A stretch of 47,590 bases of DNA, from positions 1 through 47,590 of the IMG/VR virus record IMGVR_UViG_3300049733_000189, one strand, 5' to 3'. The stretch's first letter is position 1. Every line of letters begins with the position of its first letter. Positions 30,889 to 39,811 of this stretch are shown piece after piece. A program made the translations under genes and the position numbers. The stretch comes from a virus. The notes beneath the pieces were generated by a model that searched no databases, was not told the origin of the DNA, and worked only from the letters and a program-made list of their open reading frames with translations.

Positions 30889-32405
30889 TGGCTGAGCCGC
30901 TTTTCATTCCCGACAGCGCGGACGTCATCCGCGATGATCTGCTCACCGACTTTCGCCTAGAAGCCCTCAAATTTGGGGTCACTCAACCAAACGTCGGCCC
31001 CGGCTCGGACGACTGGATCTTTTTCACGGCCGTCGCAAACGCCGGAATGCTCCAATACGCGGGCATCGCTGGCGTCCGTCCTGCAATCACGCCGCTTACA
31101 GCGACGGGGGACGACCTCGAGAACTGGCGCGCACAGCTCGGTCTGCCGGTCGTCTCCGCATCGCCCGCATCGGGAAAGCTCACGGTCACGGTTGCGGCCG
31201 GCGCGTCTGCCACGATCCCGACCAACCAGCAGTTCATTCTGCCGAACGGCAAGCGCGGGAAGACGAACGCGCCGCACGTGGGCGTTACCGACGAGTCCGA
31301 CGTTTCGGTCGTCATGATCGACACGGGCGAACTGAGCAACGCCGAAGCGGGGACCAAGGTCCGCTGGATCAATCCGCCGTTCAACGTGGCGACCGAGGCG
31401 CGCGTCTCCGTGAACGAGCCACTGACCGGCGGCTTCGACGCCGAGACCGAGCCACGTAAGCGAGCGCGAATCCTGAACCGGCTCGGCAATACTCCGGGCG
31501 GCGGTAACTGGGGGCATATTCGAGAGATCGCGTTCAACGAACTCGCCACGGTTCAGGACTGCTACGTCTATCCCGCGCTCGGCGGGCCAGCGTCGTCGAA
31601 GACCACGATCATCAAGGCGTTTGATCCGAAGCGGAACGACTTCAATCGGGCATTTAGCTCGGCTGCCATCGAAGTCGTCCGCAACGCTCTGCACCGCGAG
31701 CTGCCGAGCCCAATGGAAACGGTGATCGGCACCGTCGCCGAGGAGTCGGTTGACATCGCCCTTGCGATCGAAATACCTGATTCGTCACTGGCCGGCGGCA
31801 ATGGCCTAGGCTGGACCGATCAAGAGCCCTGGCCGAACTCCGGGAACCTCGTGAGCGGGCGAGTTCAGGTTACGACTGTCACGAGCAGCACGGCGATCCG
31901 CGTTACCACAACGGCGGCATCGGACGATCCGATCGCGGGCCAAACGCACGTCATGTGGTGGTCGCGAAACGACCAGCGGTTCCGCGTCGCGCTCATCGTC
32001 ACCGCAACCGAGACCGGCGCGGGGACGGGCGTTTGGGACATCGAGCTTGATAAGCCTTTCGTCGACAGCAACGCCGAGATGGTCCAGGTCGGCGACTTCA
32101 TCTCACCGGCCGCCGAGGGGTACGCAAATTACCGCGAGACCTTCCTGGCTCTCATGGGCGAACTCGGTGCTGGCGAGAACGTGAACACCACGAATCCGCG
32201 TTACAAGCGGCACCCGTTCGTCGAGGACGGTGGCGCGGCGATCAGCATCACGTTCGCGTGGCTCTCGCGGTTCATCGAAGCGCACGACGAGGTCACCGAC
32301 GCATCGTTTGGGTATCGCAGCGCCACGACGCCGACGATTCCAGCGAGCATTGACGACGATCCGAACGTGCTCGCGCCTCGCAATTTTGGAGTGTATCCGA
32401 CGTGA
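30888..32405 (+). CDS. Baseplate J-like protein (Mu gp47)
   Basis: A 505-residue wedge protein. It shows the sequence order of the J family: an N-terminal helical part, the conserved central ITPLTATGDDLENWRAQLGL and PTNQQFILPNG region, then TPGGGNWGHIREIAFNEL. The C-terminal third contains an added beta-rich insertion (about residues 300-385) compared with short J proteins. It forms the wedge ring that triggers sheath contraction. GTGA overlap with the next gene. Confidence 0.87.
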   Translation: MAEPLFIPDSADVIRDDLLTDFRLEALKFGVTQPNVGPGSDDWIFFTAVANAGMLQYAGIAGVRPAITPLTATGDDLENWRAQLGLPVVSASPASGKLTVTVAAGASATIPTNQQFILPNGKRGKTNAPHVGVTDESDVSVVMIDTGELSNAEAGTKVRWINPPFNVATEARVSVNEPLTGGFDAETEPRKRARILNRLGNTPGGGNWGHIREIAFNELATVQDCYVYPALGGPASSKTTIIKAFDPKRNDFNRAFSSAAIEVVRNALHRELPSPMETVIGTVAEESVDIALAIEIPDSSLAGGNGLGWTDQEPWPNSGNLVSGRVQVTTVTSSTAIRVTTTAASDDPIAGQTHVMWWSRNDQRFRVALIVTATETGAGTGVWDIELDKPFVDSNAEMVQVGDFISPAAEGYANYRETFLALMGELGAGENVNTTNPRYKRHPFVEDGGAAISITFAWLSRFIEAHDEVTDASFGYRSATTPTIPASIDDDPNVLAPRNFGVYPT

Positions 32406-32941
32406 CCCTAGTGCCTACAGGTAACCCAGCGTGGACTCGTTCGGTTAGCCACGAGGACTATGGCGGCTCGGTTGATAAGCAGAATTATCAATCTCTTGGC
32501 GTCGTCAATGCTCGCACAGACGTTGGCGCCGAAGGCTTCTCGCGCCAGGTCTCAGACCAGGCTGCGGCTGTGCGCACCGCCGAGTTCGCGGTCATCACGT
32601 ATCTGAACAACGATACCGGCACCGACCCGCCGACGATCGAGTCGTGTCTCTTGATGACCGGCATCGCGTCGGCTTCGTACGAGGGTGACTCGCCGCCGAC
32701 AGGTTTCCCGTCTGCCGAGCGCAACGGCGACGGCGACGTTACGTTCACGTTCGCGGCGTCCTACGACGACGAATACGGCGTGACCGCAGAATTCACGCCG
32801 ACACAGTGTCAGGTCAGCTGCGGCGGATCGGCATTTGCGGATGCCACGTACGTCATCTCTGGGCAGACCGTGCGCGTGCGCGTGTTCGATGCAGCGGGCG
32901 CCGCAGAGACCGACGTTCGCGTGACGCTGACCGTTTGGTAG
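32402..32941 (+). CDS. Hypothetical tail protein sharing a domain with the next gene
   Basis: A 179-residue beta-rich protein from GTG 32402. Its last 75 residues (from GDGDVTFTFAASYDDEYGVT to VRVTLTVW) match a stretch in the N-terminal part of the downstream gp48-like protein in spacing and many residues, including the closing VTLTVW/VTVTLW. It is probably a free copy of a tail-attachment or adaptor domain. Placed between gp47-like and gp48-like genes. Function unknown. Confidence 0.6.
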   Translation: MTLVPTGNPAWTRSVSHEDYGGSVDKQNYQSLGVVNARTDVGAEGFSRQVSDQAAAVRTAEFAVITYLNNDTGTDPPTIESCLLMTGIASASYEGDSPPTGFPSAERNGDGDVTFTFAASYDDEYGVTAEFTPTQCQVSCGGSAFADATYVISGQTVRVRVFDAAGAAETDVRVTLTVW

Positions 32942-32944
32942 CCG

Positions 32945-34138
32945 ATGCCCCACGGAGGATTTGCCCCGTTCCCGCGCCGGCACTCGAGCGGGTCGACGGT
33001 CTACGGTGAGAGTGCGTCACACTACGCGCGCCAGGTAGCCGACAACGTAGCGGTCAAGCGTACGCGGAAGCTCTGCGTCCTGACGTTCACAACGGACGGT
33101 GCGTCCTCAAGTATCACCGCCTATCTCGGCTTCAACGGCAATGGTCTGTTCCACAAGCCGGACACGATCACCGTGAACGGTACGGGCGACACGTCGCTAG
33201 AGTGGACCGACATTGCATCGTTCGTTGACGACTACGAAGTCGTCCACTCGCTAAAGCCGCGCGCGGCGGTCTGCACTTCGATCGGTTCGACCTATTCGCG
33301 GCCGGTCTGGGAGCTGTTAGACACGGGTGTCCGAATCCGTACGTTCAACGCATCCGGCGTGGCGGTCAACGCCGACGTGACGGTCACACTCTGGGGCTCA
33401 GAGAACGCGAGGATCAGCGACTACGACGGCGCACTCGACAAGCTCGACAGTGAGACCGAGGGCGAGGTTCCCTATGCCTGGTCATGGTACCGCGACTATA
33501 CGGCCATGCTCGGCTCGGCGTTCACCGTCGAGCGCGACACGCTGGTCCACGCTCGGAAGGTCGCGTTAGCCCGTTCGGAGGCGGCACGGACACGCGCGTC
33601 GGAAAGGGCCATTGCGAACAGCCTGCCCGGTACTGCCGACGAGGCGATCTACGACTGGGCCAAGGTCCTGAGGATTCCGATTGGTCCGAACGATCGGCGC
33701 CACGACATCCGCGTCAAGTGCGCGGCAAAGTTCGAGGCGTCACGCGGGCCGACGATGACCGCAACGGACGCGGCACTCGAAAGCCTACTGGCCTCGCGCT
33801 TCGTCACGACGCATCGACAGATCGGCGCATCGCTTTCCGTTCCACCGACGCTGACGTTTTGGCCCGACGGCACGCCGGGCGATCCGTCGATGTCGCTAGG
33901 TGGTGGCACGTGGCAGAGCGAACGGGCGCATCTCGTTGTTCAGCTCACACCGCCAACGGACGGCGACATCACCGAGTTTCTCAGGCTCTCTAACGTCGTG
34001 CTTTTTCAGCACCTCGATCGCGTTCTGCCTGCATGGGCAACGTTCAACTGGGCATCGTGGCCGACTGACGTTCTCGGCTTCTACCTCGATGGCGCGCACG
34101 GATCGCGCCTCGACTTCACCGGGCTGACCCCGAGCTAG
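32945..34138 (+). CDS. Baseplate/tail protein, gp48-like with extra N-terminal domain
   Basis: A 397-residue protein. The C-terminal two thirds (YTAMLGSAFTVERDTLVHA, GPNDRRHDIRVKCAAKFEAS) resembles Mu gp48/tail protein I, which links fibres to the baseplate. The first 150 residues are an extra beta-domain related to the preceding gene. Fusion of an adaptor domain here suggests that both attach to the same site. The stop TAG (34136-34138) is in a CTAG shared with the convergent HNH gene. Confidence 0.7.
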   Translation: MPHGGFAPFPRRHSSGSTVYGESASHYARQVADNVAVKRTRKLCVLTFTTDGASSSITAYLGFNGNGLFHKPDTITVNGTGDTSLEWTDIASFVDDYEVVHSLKPRAAVCTSIGSTYSRPVWELLDTGVRIRTFNASGVAVNADVTVTLWGSENARISDYDGALDKLDSETEGEVPYAWSWYRDYTAMLGSAFTVERDTLVHARKVALARSEAARTRASERAIANSLPGTADEAIYDWAKVLRIPIGPNDRRHDIRVKCAAKFEASRGPTMTATDAALESLLASRFVTTHRQIGASLSVPPTLTFWPDGTPGDPSMSLGGGTWQSERAHLVVQLTPPTDGDITEFLRLSNVVLFQHLDRVLPAWATFNWASWPTDVLGFYLDGAHGSRLDFTGLTPS

Positions 34139-34962
34139 GCGTGCTTGCGTGGCCGGGCCGGTTTGGTGAGAGCCTCAAGCGGATCCCAGCCCCAGCGAAG
34201 CCGGTCCTTTACCAGTTGGTAAGGTTGGCGGTAACGCTCGCACCAGGCGACCAGCGGCAGCTTTTCGCCGTTCAGGGTTAGATAGTGTGAGCGGCGCGTG
34301 TGCCGGGTTTGCTCTGAGCCGGTAGCCCAGCGGCTGTTGCTGGGCTCGTAATCGCCGTCATTGTTGATGCGGTCGATGCTGTGTTGTTCGGACGGCGGAT
34401 CACCCATATCGGCGTAGAAGTTTTCGAAATTGCGCCAGCGCGCACAGACCTTGATGCCGCGGCCGCCATACCGTGAGTAACACTTCGTCCGCGGATTGAG
34501 GCAGCGCGTCAGCATCCCTTTCCAGATCCGGTGGACGCGCGTGCCGCTCATGCCGTGCGTGGTGCTGCGCTCAACGATGGTTTCGCGCATACGGCAACCA
34601 CAGGAAACCGTCAAACCGCTCTTGAGTGTGTGTCCGCGCACGTCGCGTGAAGTACCGCAGTCACACAGGCAGCTCCAGGCCGCGTTCCTCGCCCCAGAAG
34701 ACTCCACAAGGTAGCCCGCGAACGCCGTGACCAATAGGCGACCGAACCTGCGACCAACTAGACTTGTTTGCGGATAATTCCTGCGGGCAATGCAACCACA
34801 TGACTTTGTGTTTCCACTCGTCAGATTTCCTGATGCCACCTCAACCGTGACGCCGCAGTCGCAAATGCAAATCCAGGTAGGTCTCCCGCGTTTCCCCGAG
34901 CCCGCACATTGCACGCTAAGGCTACTGAATCGCAGTCCCGTCAAGTCGCGTTTCTTGGGCAT
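34135..34962 (-). CDS. HNH-type endonuclease on the opposite strand
   Basis: A 275-residue protein. Two copies of a cysteine module (CICDCGVTVEVASGN...CGC and CLCDCGTSRDVRGHT...CGC) form the N-terminal DNA-binding part. The C-terminal part has the sequence QHSIDRINNDGDYEPSNSRW, an HNH-related active site seen in phage homing endonucleases, next to RNFENFYADM. It is oriented against the tail genes and is less GC-rich than its neighbours, in line with recent insertion between gp48-like and tailspike genes. ATG 34960-34962 is preceded by an AT-rich region. Confidence 0.83.
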   Translation of the reverse strand: MPKKRDLTGLRFSSLSVQCAGSGKRGRPTWICICDCGVTVEVASGNLTSGNTKSCGCIARRNYPQTSLVGRRFGRLLVTAFAGYLVESSGARNAAWSCLCDCGTSRDVRGHTLKSGLTVSCGCRMRETIVERSTTHGMSGTRVHRIWKGMLTRCLNPRTKCYSRYGGRGIKVCARWRNFENFYADMGDPPSEQHSIDRINNDGDYEPSNSRWATGSEQTRHTRRSHYLTLNGEKLPLVAWCERYRQPYQLVKDRLRWGWDPLEALTKPARPRKHA

Positions 34963-35002
34963 GTGAACCTATACCATGTATTTAAAAAAAGGAAAACCCT
35001 AA
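34963..35002. promoter_or_regulatory. AT-rich island between divergent genes
   Basis: This 40-base gap between the minus-strand HNH gene and the tailspike gene contains TATACC, TGTATTTAAAAAAAGG and AAAACCC, strikingly AT-rich for this genome. It may hold divergent promoters; TGTATT (34976-34981) lies 15 bases after TTGGGC (34955-34960), a poor but possible pair. AAGGA gives the ribosome-binding site for GTG 35003. Confidence 0.35.
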
Positions 35003-36355
35003 GTGTTCACGTCTCCGAAACTCGGCGGGTTCGCGTTCGGCGAGATCCTCACGTCCGCCCAAATGAACCAGTTCAACACGGACCACCCGAACACGATCGA
35101 TGGTCTGGACGGTGGCGAATACAACCCGACGTCCGCGCTTTTGCTCGGAGGCATGTTTAGTCCGACGGCGCTGAGCGTTTACAACGTAAAGTCGTATGGG
35201 GCTGAGCTTGACGGAATCACCGACGATACGACAGCGCTAACCGATACGATCGCGGCGGCAGCTGCGGACCCGGGTGGTGGCGGTGTTGTCTATGTGCCGG
35301 CAGGCTCGCTGCTGACGTCCTCAGCCGTGGCCTGGACAGCCGGCGTCAGTTTCCTTGGCGCAGGCTCCGGCGCGAGCTCGATTGTGCTCGATCACGCATC
35401 GGCAAACATGTTCACGCTAACCACGACGGGGCGGCGATTCATGAGGGGGCTTGCGCTGACACACGAGCAGGCCAACTCGGGGAATATCCTAGCGGTCAGC
35501 GGTGCCAGCGCAATCACGCATGTAACAGTGAGGGATTGCGCCATCGGTAGCGGTGATAGCGACGGAAACCTCGTGACCATTGCGGGCTCGCCAACGGCGC
35601 ACCGCATCTCGTTTCTAAACAACAGGTTTCTGATTTCGGGGGCTACCAACCGCGCCATTTCTTGCACGGACACCACGTCGAACATTGTCCTGGCCGGCAA
35701 CGAGTTTTTTATGAACCAGAGCACCTACAACGGTGCGCTGGTCAACTCGTCTGGTCATGTGCAGGCAACGGGCAACACCTTCAGTTTCAGTGACCACACG
35801 AGCGGCACACTGGTCGCACTGCAGAACGATAACGCCGCGGGCTCTCTGGCTGTCAGCGGCAATCGCTTCTACTTCGGCACCGGCGCGGGCGGCACAGAAT
35901 ACGGCGCCGGGTGGGTGACGTCCGCTCGTGTAAATATCGGCGCTAACTCTTGGTTTCCAACACAGGGCACTCACCGACGCTATACAGCTAGCGGTGTAGC
36001 CGAACAGGGCTCGAGCATTGCTGATCTCGACTATGCCGACGCCACGATCAGCGGCACCACAGCGACGGTTCCCGATGGCTTCGGTACCTATGCCATTGAT
36101 TCCACCAACGCAACGGCACCAACCGTCACGCTGCCAACAAAGCTATTCCCGGGTCAGCGCCTAACCCTCTCCATACGCAACGGCTCCGGCGGTAACTGGG
36201 GCGGCGCATACGTGTTCACTGGAGCCAATGCGGTTTCAAATGTGTACGTCGAGGCACTCGTGAATCTGCAGAACGGCGAGGTCGGTATTCACGATTTCAT
36301 CGTCATCGACATCGACAATGGCGGCACCTATGCGTGGGTGCGCTGGCTGCCATAG
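35003..36355 (+). CDS. Tailspike with pectate-lyase-like beta-helix
   Basis: A 450-residue protein. The N-terminal 65 residues form an attachment domain. From about residue 62, VYNVKSYGAELDGITDDTTA is the classic entry of right-handed beta-helix tailspikes, followed by GGVVYVPAG and many short strand repeats (NSGNILAVSGAS, GNLVTIAGSPT, NRAISCTDTTSNIVLAGN). The C-terminal 100 residues are a beta-sandwich-like end. Such spikes bind or cleave host surface polysaccharide; the active-site residues cannot be assigned by eye. Start is GTG with AAGGA upstream. Confidence 0.8.
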   Translation: MFTSPKLGGFAFGEILTSAQMNQFNTDHPNTIDGLDGGEYNPTSALLLGGMFSPTALSVYNVKSYGAELDGITDDTTALTDTIAAAAADPGGGGVVYVPAGSLLTSSAVAWTAGVSFLGAGSGASSIVLDHASANMFTLTTTGRRFMRGLALTHEQANSGNILAVSGASAITHVTVRDCAIGSGDSDGNLVTIAGSPTAHRISFLNNRFLISGATNRAISCTDTTSNIVLAGNEFFMNQSTYNGALVNSSGHVQATGNTFSFSDHTSGTLVALQNDNAAGSLAVSGNRFYFGTGAGGTEYGAGWVTSARVNIGANSWFPTQGTHRRYTASGVAEQGSSIADLDYADATISGTTATVPDGFGTYAIDSTNATAPTVTLPTKLFPGQRLTLSIRNGSGGNWGGAYVFTGANAVSNVYVEALVNLQNGEVGIHDFIVIDIDNGGTYAWVRWLP

Positions 36356-36361
36356 TGCGCG

Positions 36362-37465
36362 ATGTCCGTCACTATAGCCACAATCCCGAGCCCCGCGCTC
36401 GGCGGGAAGACATGCAAACTCGCGCTGACAGCGAGCACCGGCAACTTCGTCAAGGTCTGGTGTACGAACGCACCAGTAGGATCTAAGCTCCGAAAGGCGC
36501 TGGACGACTCGGGCGCTTCCCGCGTGATCGTGCTCGGCGGCGTCGATAGCGAATCTCAGACAGACTTCACACCGGACAAGGGCGGCGGCTACGTCTTCGT
36601 GCTCGAGGAGTTCGAGAAGGGCGCGGCGGCATACGGCGGCGGTTACCTCGGCGATCCGAACGCCGCACCGGCCGAGGAGCTGCTGAGCACGACGACGACG
36701 ACCGTTTACTTTGCCTCACAGCTGACGTGCAAAATTGGGGTTGCTGGGGACACGGCCGAATTACTGCTTTACGTCAACGACGATCAGATCATCGTCACGA
36801 CCGAGAAGGATCACGGGGTTCTTTCGCCGGCAATTCGTAACCCTGTGACGCCTAAAGCCAGACTTTCCGCCGAGCTAACGACGGTGCGCGCGGCGGTCGC
36901 TGATCTAGCGGGAACAGCTACGACAACCCTTGGCGACCTCGGCGACGAGATCGACGCATTCATATCTGTATACAACGCGCATTTAGTCGAGTCCGGAGTC
37001 CACGACGCCAACGACACGGACAACGCGATCACGGCGAGCTTCCTCGGAGCTGAGAATCCCGAAGGCCAGAAGCGGGCTCTCGCCAGGATCCGCGACGCAC
37101 TAGACCACCACATCCGCACCGACAATCCGAATGCCACGCCGACGGGCACGGGCACCGGTGACTACCACGACACCGGTTCGGTTGTCGCGGACCTCAGCAA
37201 TCTACTTCTGAACGCCCAGCCGTCGAGCGACATCGCTGGCCTGTTCTCGTCATTCGCCGACGCGATCCGCGCGTACGAAGCGCACCGCGTTTCAGGCGTG
37301 CACGACTCCGCGGACGCGACGAATACATTCACGGCGACCGCGCCACTCCTGTTGCTGCACATCGCATTCAACGAGCAGCTCGCCAAGTACACACCGACCA
37401 CGCCACCGAACGAGCACAGCGCAAAGGCTCTGCTCATAAACGGCGGCGGATTCAAGGAAGCGTAA
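36362..37465 (+). CDS. Tail-associated protein with two AH..GVHD repeats
   Basis: A 367-residue protein. The N-terminal 150 residues are a beta-domain. The C-terminal half holds two related segments, YNAHLVESGVHDANDTDNAI and YEAHRVSGVHDSADATNTF, each in helical surroundings, plus a third weaker HHIRTDNPNATPT. The motif AH-x-V-x-GVHD occurs in tail-fibre-associated proteins of phages; its conserved His/Asp could bind metal. It lies between tailspike and fibre-like genes. Confidence 0.6.
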   Translation: MSVTIATIPSPALGGKTCKLALTASTGNFVKVWCTNAPVGSKLRKALDDSGASRVIVLGGVDSESQTDFTPDKGGGYVFVLEEFEKGAAAYGGGYLGDPNAAPAEELLSTTTTTVYFASQLTCKIGVAGDTAELLLYVNDDQIIVTTEKDHGVLSPAIRNPVTPKARLSAELTTVRAAVADLAGTATTTLGDLGDEIDAFISVYNAHLVESGVHDANDTDNAITASFLGAENPEGQKRALARIRDALDHHIRTDNPNATPTGTGTGDYHDTGSVVADLSNLLLNAQPSSDIAGLFSSFADAIRAYEAHRVSGVHDSADATNTFTATAPLLLLHIAFNEQLAKYTPTTPPNEHSAKALLINGGGFKEA

Positions 37466-37471
37466 AGCCCG

Positions 37472-38776
37472 ATGGCTTCAGCCGATTTCACCGTCCAAGC
37501 GCAGGCGGTTCCGCCGGAGTATGCCGGCAGCTATGACGAGACCATCGATCTCGAACTCGTCAGCACGTCGGGGGTTCGTACAGTAACCTGGTCGATCGTT
37601 GGCGTTTCGCGCGCCGGGCTAGCGTCGCCGGCTATTACGTCGGCCGGCTCACCATCGGGCGCTACCGCTTCGTTCGACATCGGATCGACCCCTGGCGACT
37701 CGATCGGGATTTCGTATCTCGTTCAGTGTCAGGTGAACGGCGGTAGGGACGATGAGGGCGTAGAAGACTCGAACCTGACCAAGCGCGCCGTTATCGGCGT
37801 GGCAAACAGCGGCGGCATTGTGCCGGTTCCGTTAGGTGAAACCTTCGAGCGTGATGCGGAGGTTGGCTGGACAGAAGTTTTCAACGACGCATTGAACCAA
37901 TCCGCAAGCGTCGGAGGGGGCGGGGGCGGCGGTCACGGCTTCCGCTACACTTTCAGCACGACGACAGCCGACGCGGACCCAGGCGCCGGCACGTTCCGCG
38001 CGAACAACGCTACGCTAAGCTCGGCGACGCAGCTCTATGTCGACCTAGCCGAATACGGCGGCACCGACGTTACCGACTGGCTAGACCAGATCGACGACTA
38101 TGCGGGGGCGATCAAGGGCGTCATTCGCCTTCGCAGCCTAAGCGACGAAACCAAGTGGATCGAATACACGGTTACGGAGTGGACGACCGCGGCCGGCTAT
38201 CGAAAGCTCACTGTTGCTTATAAGGACGGACCTGGCGGGATCCTAACGACGGCGGGCGACACCTTCCTAAGCTTCGACTACGCAACCAGCATCGTTGCCG
38301 GGGACTCGACAGTAACAGTCTCAGCGGCTGGTGCGGTTGCGCGCGCTGCAATATCTGGCGACATCACGATCGCCGGGGGCTCGAACACCGCCGCAATCGC
38401 GACCGGCGCGGTCGTGAATGCCGACGTCAACTCGGCGGCGGGAATCGAACTCTCAAAGCTCGAGGCGGCGATCACTGAGGGAACTGATCTTACGGACGCC
38501 GACCAGACGCTTTCGATCGCGGACGGCACGCGGCGCAGTATGGCGGCGAGCACGACCAGCACCGCGCGCACCAAGACTCTTGGCACGGGTGGCACGCCAG
38601 AGACGGACGAGGTTTTCGAGATCATCGTCTACTCACAGGGTCACAACGTTCTGATCGTCAACGGCGGCCCGCTCGCCGGCACACTTTACACGGTCGTCGC
38701 CGGAACCAAGCGCGTCTGTCAGGCCATGTGGAACGGAACGGATTGGGCGCCCGCGGGTAAGGCGCGGCTGACGTGA
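37472..38776 (+). CDS. Tail fibre-like protein
   Basis: A 434-residue protein. An N-terminal Ig-like domain (about residues 5-115, TVTWSIVGVSRAGLASPA) is followed by a polyglycine hinge (GGGGGGGHG), a domain with YTFSTTTADADPGAGTFRAN and WLDQIDDYAGAIKGVIRLRS that recurs in phage fibre proteins, and a C-terminal Ala/Thr-rich stretch ending in a small beta-domain. It is probably a virion fibre; receptor unknown. It overlaps the next gene by GTGA. Confidence 0.65.
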   Translation: MASADFTVQAQAVPPEYAGSYDETIDLELVSTSGVRTVTWSIVGVSRAGLASPAITSAGSPSGATASFDIGSTPGDSIGISYLVQCQVNGGRDDEGVEDSNLTKRAVIGVANSGGIVPVPLGETFERDAEVGWTEVFNDALNQSASVGGGGGGGHGFRYTFSTTTADADPGAGTFRANNATLSSATQLYVDLAEYGGTDVTDWLDQIDDYAGAIKGVIRLRSLSDETKWIEYTVTEWTTAAGYRKLTVAYKDGPGGILTTAGDTFLSFDYATSIVAGDSTVTVSAAGAVARAAISGDITIAGGSNTAAIATGAVVNADVNSAAGIELSKLEAAITEGTDLTDADQTLSIADGTRRSMAASTTSTARTKTLGTGGTPETDEVFEIIVYSQGHNVLIVNGGPLAGTLYTVVAGTKRVCQAMWNGTDWAPAGKARLT

Positions 38777-39792
38777 GGCTCGGCGCTTCTGTCCTGGGTC
38801 GCCTGAGCAACCCGAACCCGCTCACGTTGCCCGGCGGGTCGTCCCTCTTAAGCTGGCTCCGGCCGACTCGCGGGGTCACGCTCGCGACGGCGACGGTCGA
38901 GAGCGGGACGACACCGCCCGATGTCACCCTCTCTGGGACGCTCACTCAGTCTGTGGACCTTCGGATCGAGATCACGACCAGTGGCCCCAGGGGCACGGCC
39001 GTCTTCCGCTGGTCGGTCAACGGCGGCGCCAGCTACACGAGCGGGATCACAACCGCAGCATCTGTTGCCTTGGGGTCGACCGGCATCACTGCGAACTTCG
39101 CGACCGGCACAGACTACACGAACGACAACGTTTATCGCAGCGCTATCGAATCGTGGGTCTGTTCTCACGCCCACAGCTTCACCAATTCCGGCGGCACGAT
39201 CGCGCTTCGTCCGTTCTACTCGATGGACGAGCTCAACGGGCGCCCCGGCGTCTCGTTCGACGGCACAGCTCAAACGCTCCACACGACGACCGGCGGACTA
39301 GCCGACGCGCTTGTCGGCGGCTCAGACACCCCATGCACGATGATGGGTGTTTTCAAGTATCGCGGTGACACGACGCCGCCGAGCACCGCGCGCATGTGGG
39401 GCATTTCGAACGGCGCGACGGATAACTCGTTTCTTAGTTTCGCGGCCGGCACTAGTGGGGCTTATCGCACCTCAAAGCGGGCAGTTGCGGGCAGCGCCAA
39501 CACCGATGAGGGCGGGACCGTCGACAACGACATCCACCTCGTTGAGTTCCTGCACTCGGGCACCGAGATCACCGTCGCGATTGATCAGGTCGAGGTGATC
39601 AGCGCGGCGAGCCAGGACGTCGACTCCCTGACGGTCACTAGTGTTTGGCTCGGCCACGTCAACACGCCGGGGGCTCCCGCGGATCTATATGCTGACGTGG
39701 TCTGGGGTGAGATCGCGATGTGGGCGGGCGTTATAGACGACGTTGCCCGTGGCTACAACGCGCAGCGTTTGATCAACAACTACGGGCTCTGA
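38773..39792 (+). CDS. Lectin-like (LamG/ConA) tail protein with inserted beta-domain
   Basis: A 339-residue protein from GTG 38773. The start SSLLSWLRPTRGVTLA and the later FYSMDELNGRPGVSFDGTAQ are parts of one concanavalin/LamG-like jelly-roll, typical of phage adhesins. Between them sits an extra beta-domain of about 80 residues (DLRIEITTSGPRGTAVFRWS ... FATGTDYTNDNVY). The C-terminal part (IAMWAGVIDDVARGYNAQRL) ends the jelly-roll. It should bind carbohydrate on the host. Confidence 0.65.
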   Translation: MRLGASVLGRLSNPNPLTLPGGSSLLSWLRPTRGVTLATATVESGTTPPDVTLSGTLTQSVDLRIEITTSGPRGTAVFRWSVNGGASYTSGITTAASVALGSTGITANFATGTDYTNDNVYRSAIESWVCSHAHSFTNSGGTIALRPFYSMDELNGRPGVSFDGTAQTLHTTTGGLADALVGGSDTPCTMMGVFKYRGDTTPPSTARMWGISNGATDNSFLSFAAGTSGAYRTSKRAVAGSANTDEGGTVDNDIHLVEFLHSGTEITVAIDQVEVISAASQDVDSLTVTSVWLGHVNTPGAPADLYADVVWGEIAMWAGVIDDVARGYNAQRLINNYGL

Positions 39793-39811
39793 TTCTCCAA
39801 AGGTACGAGCA

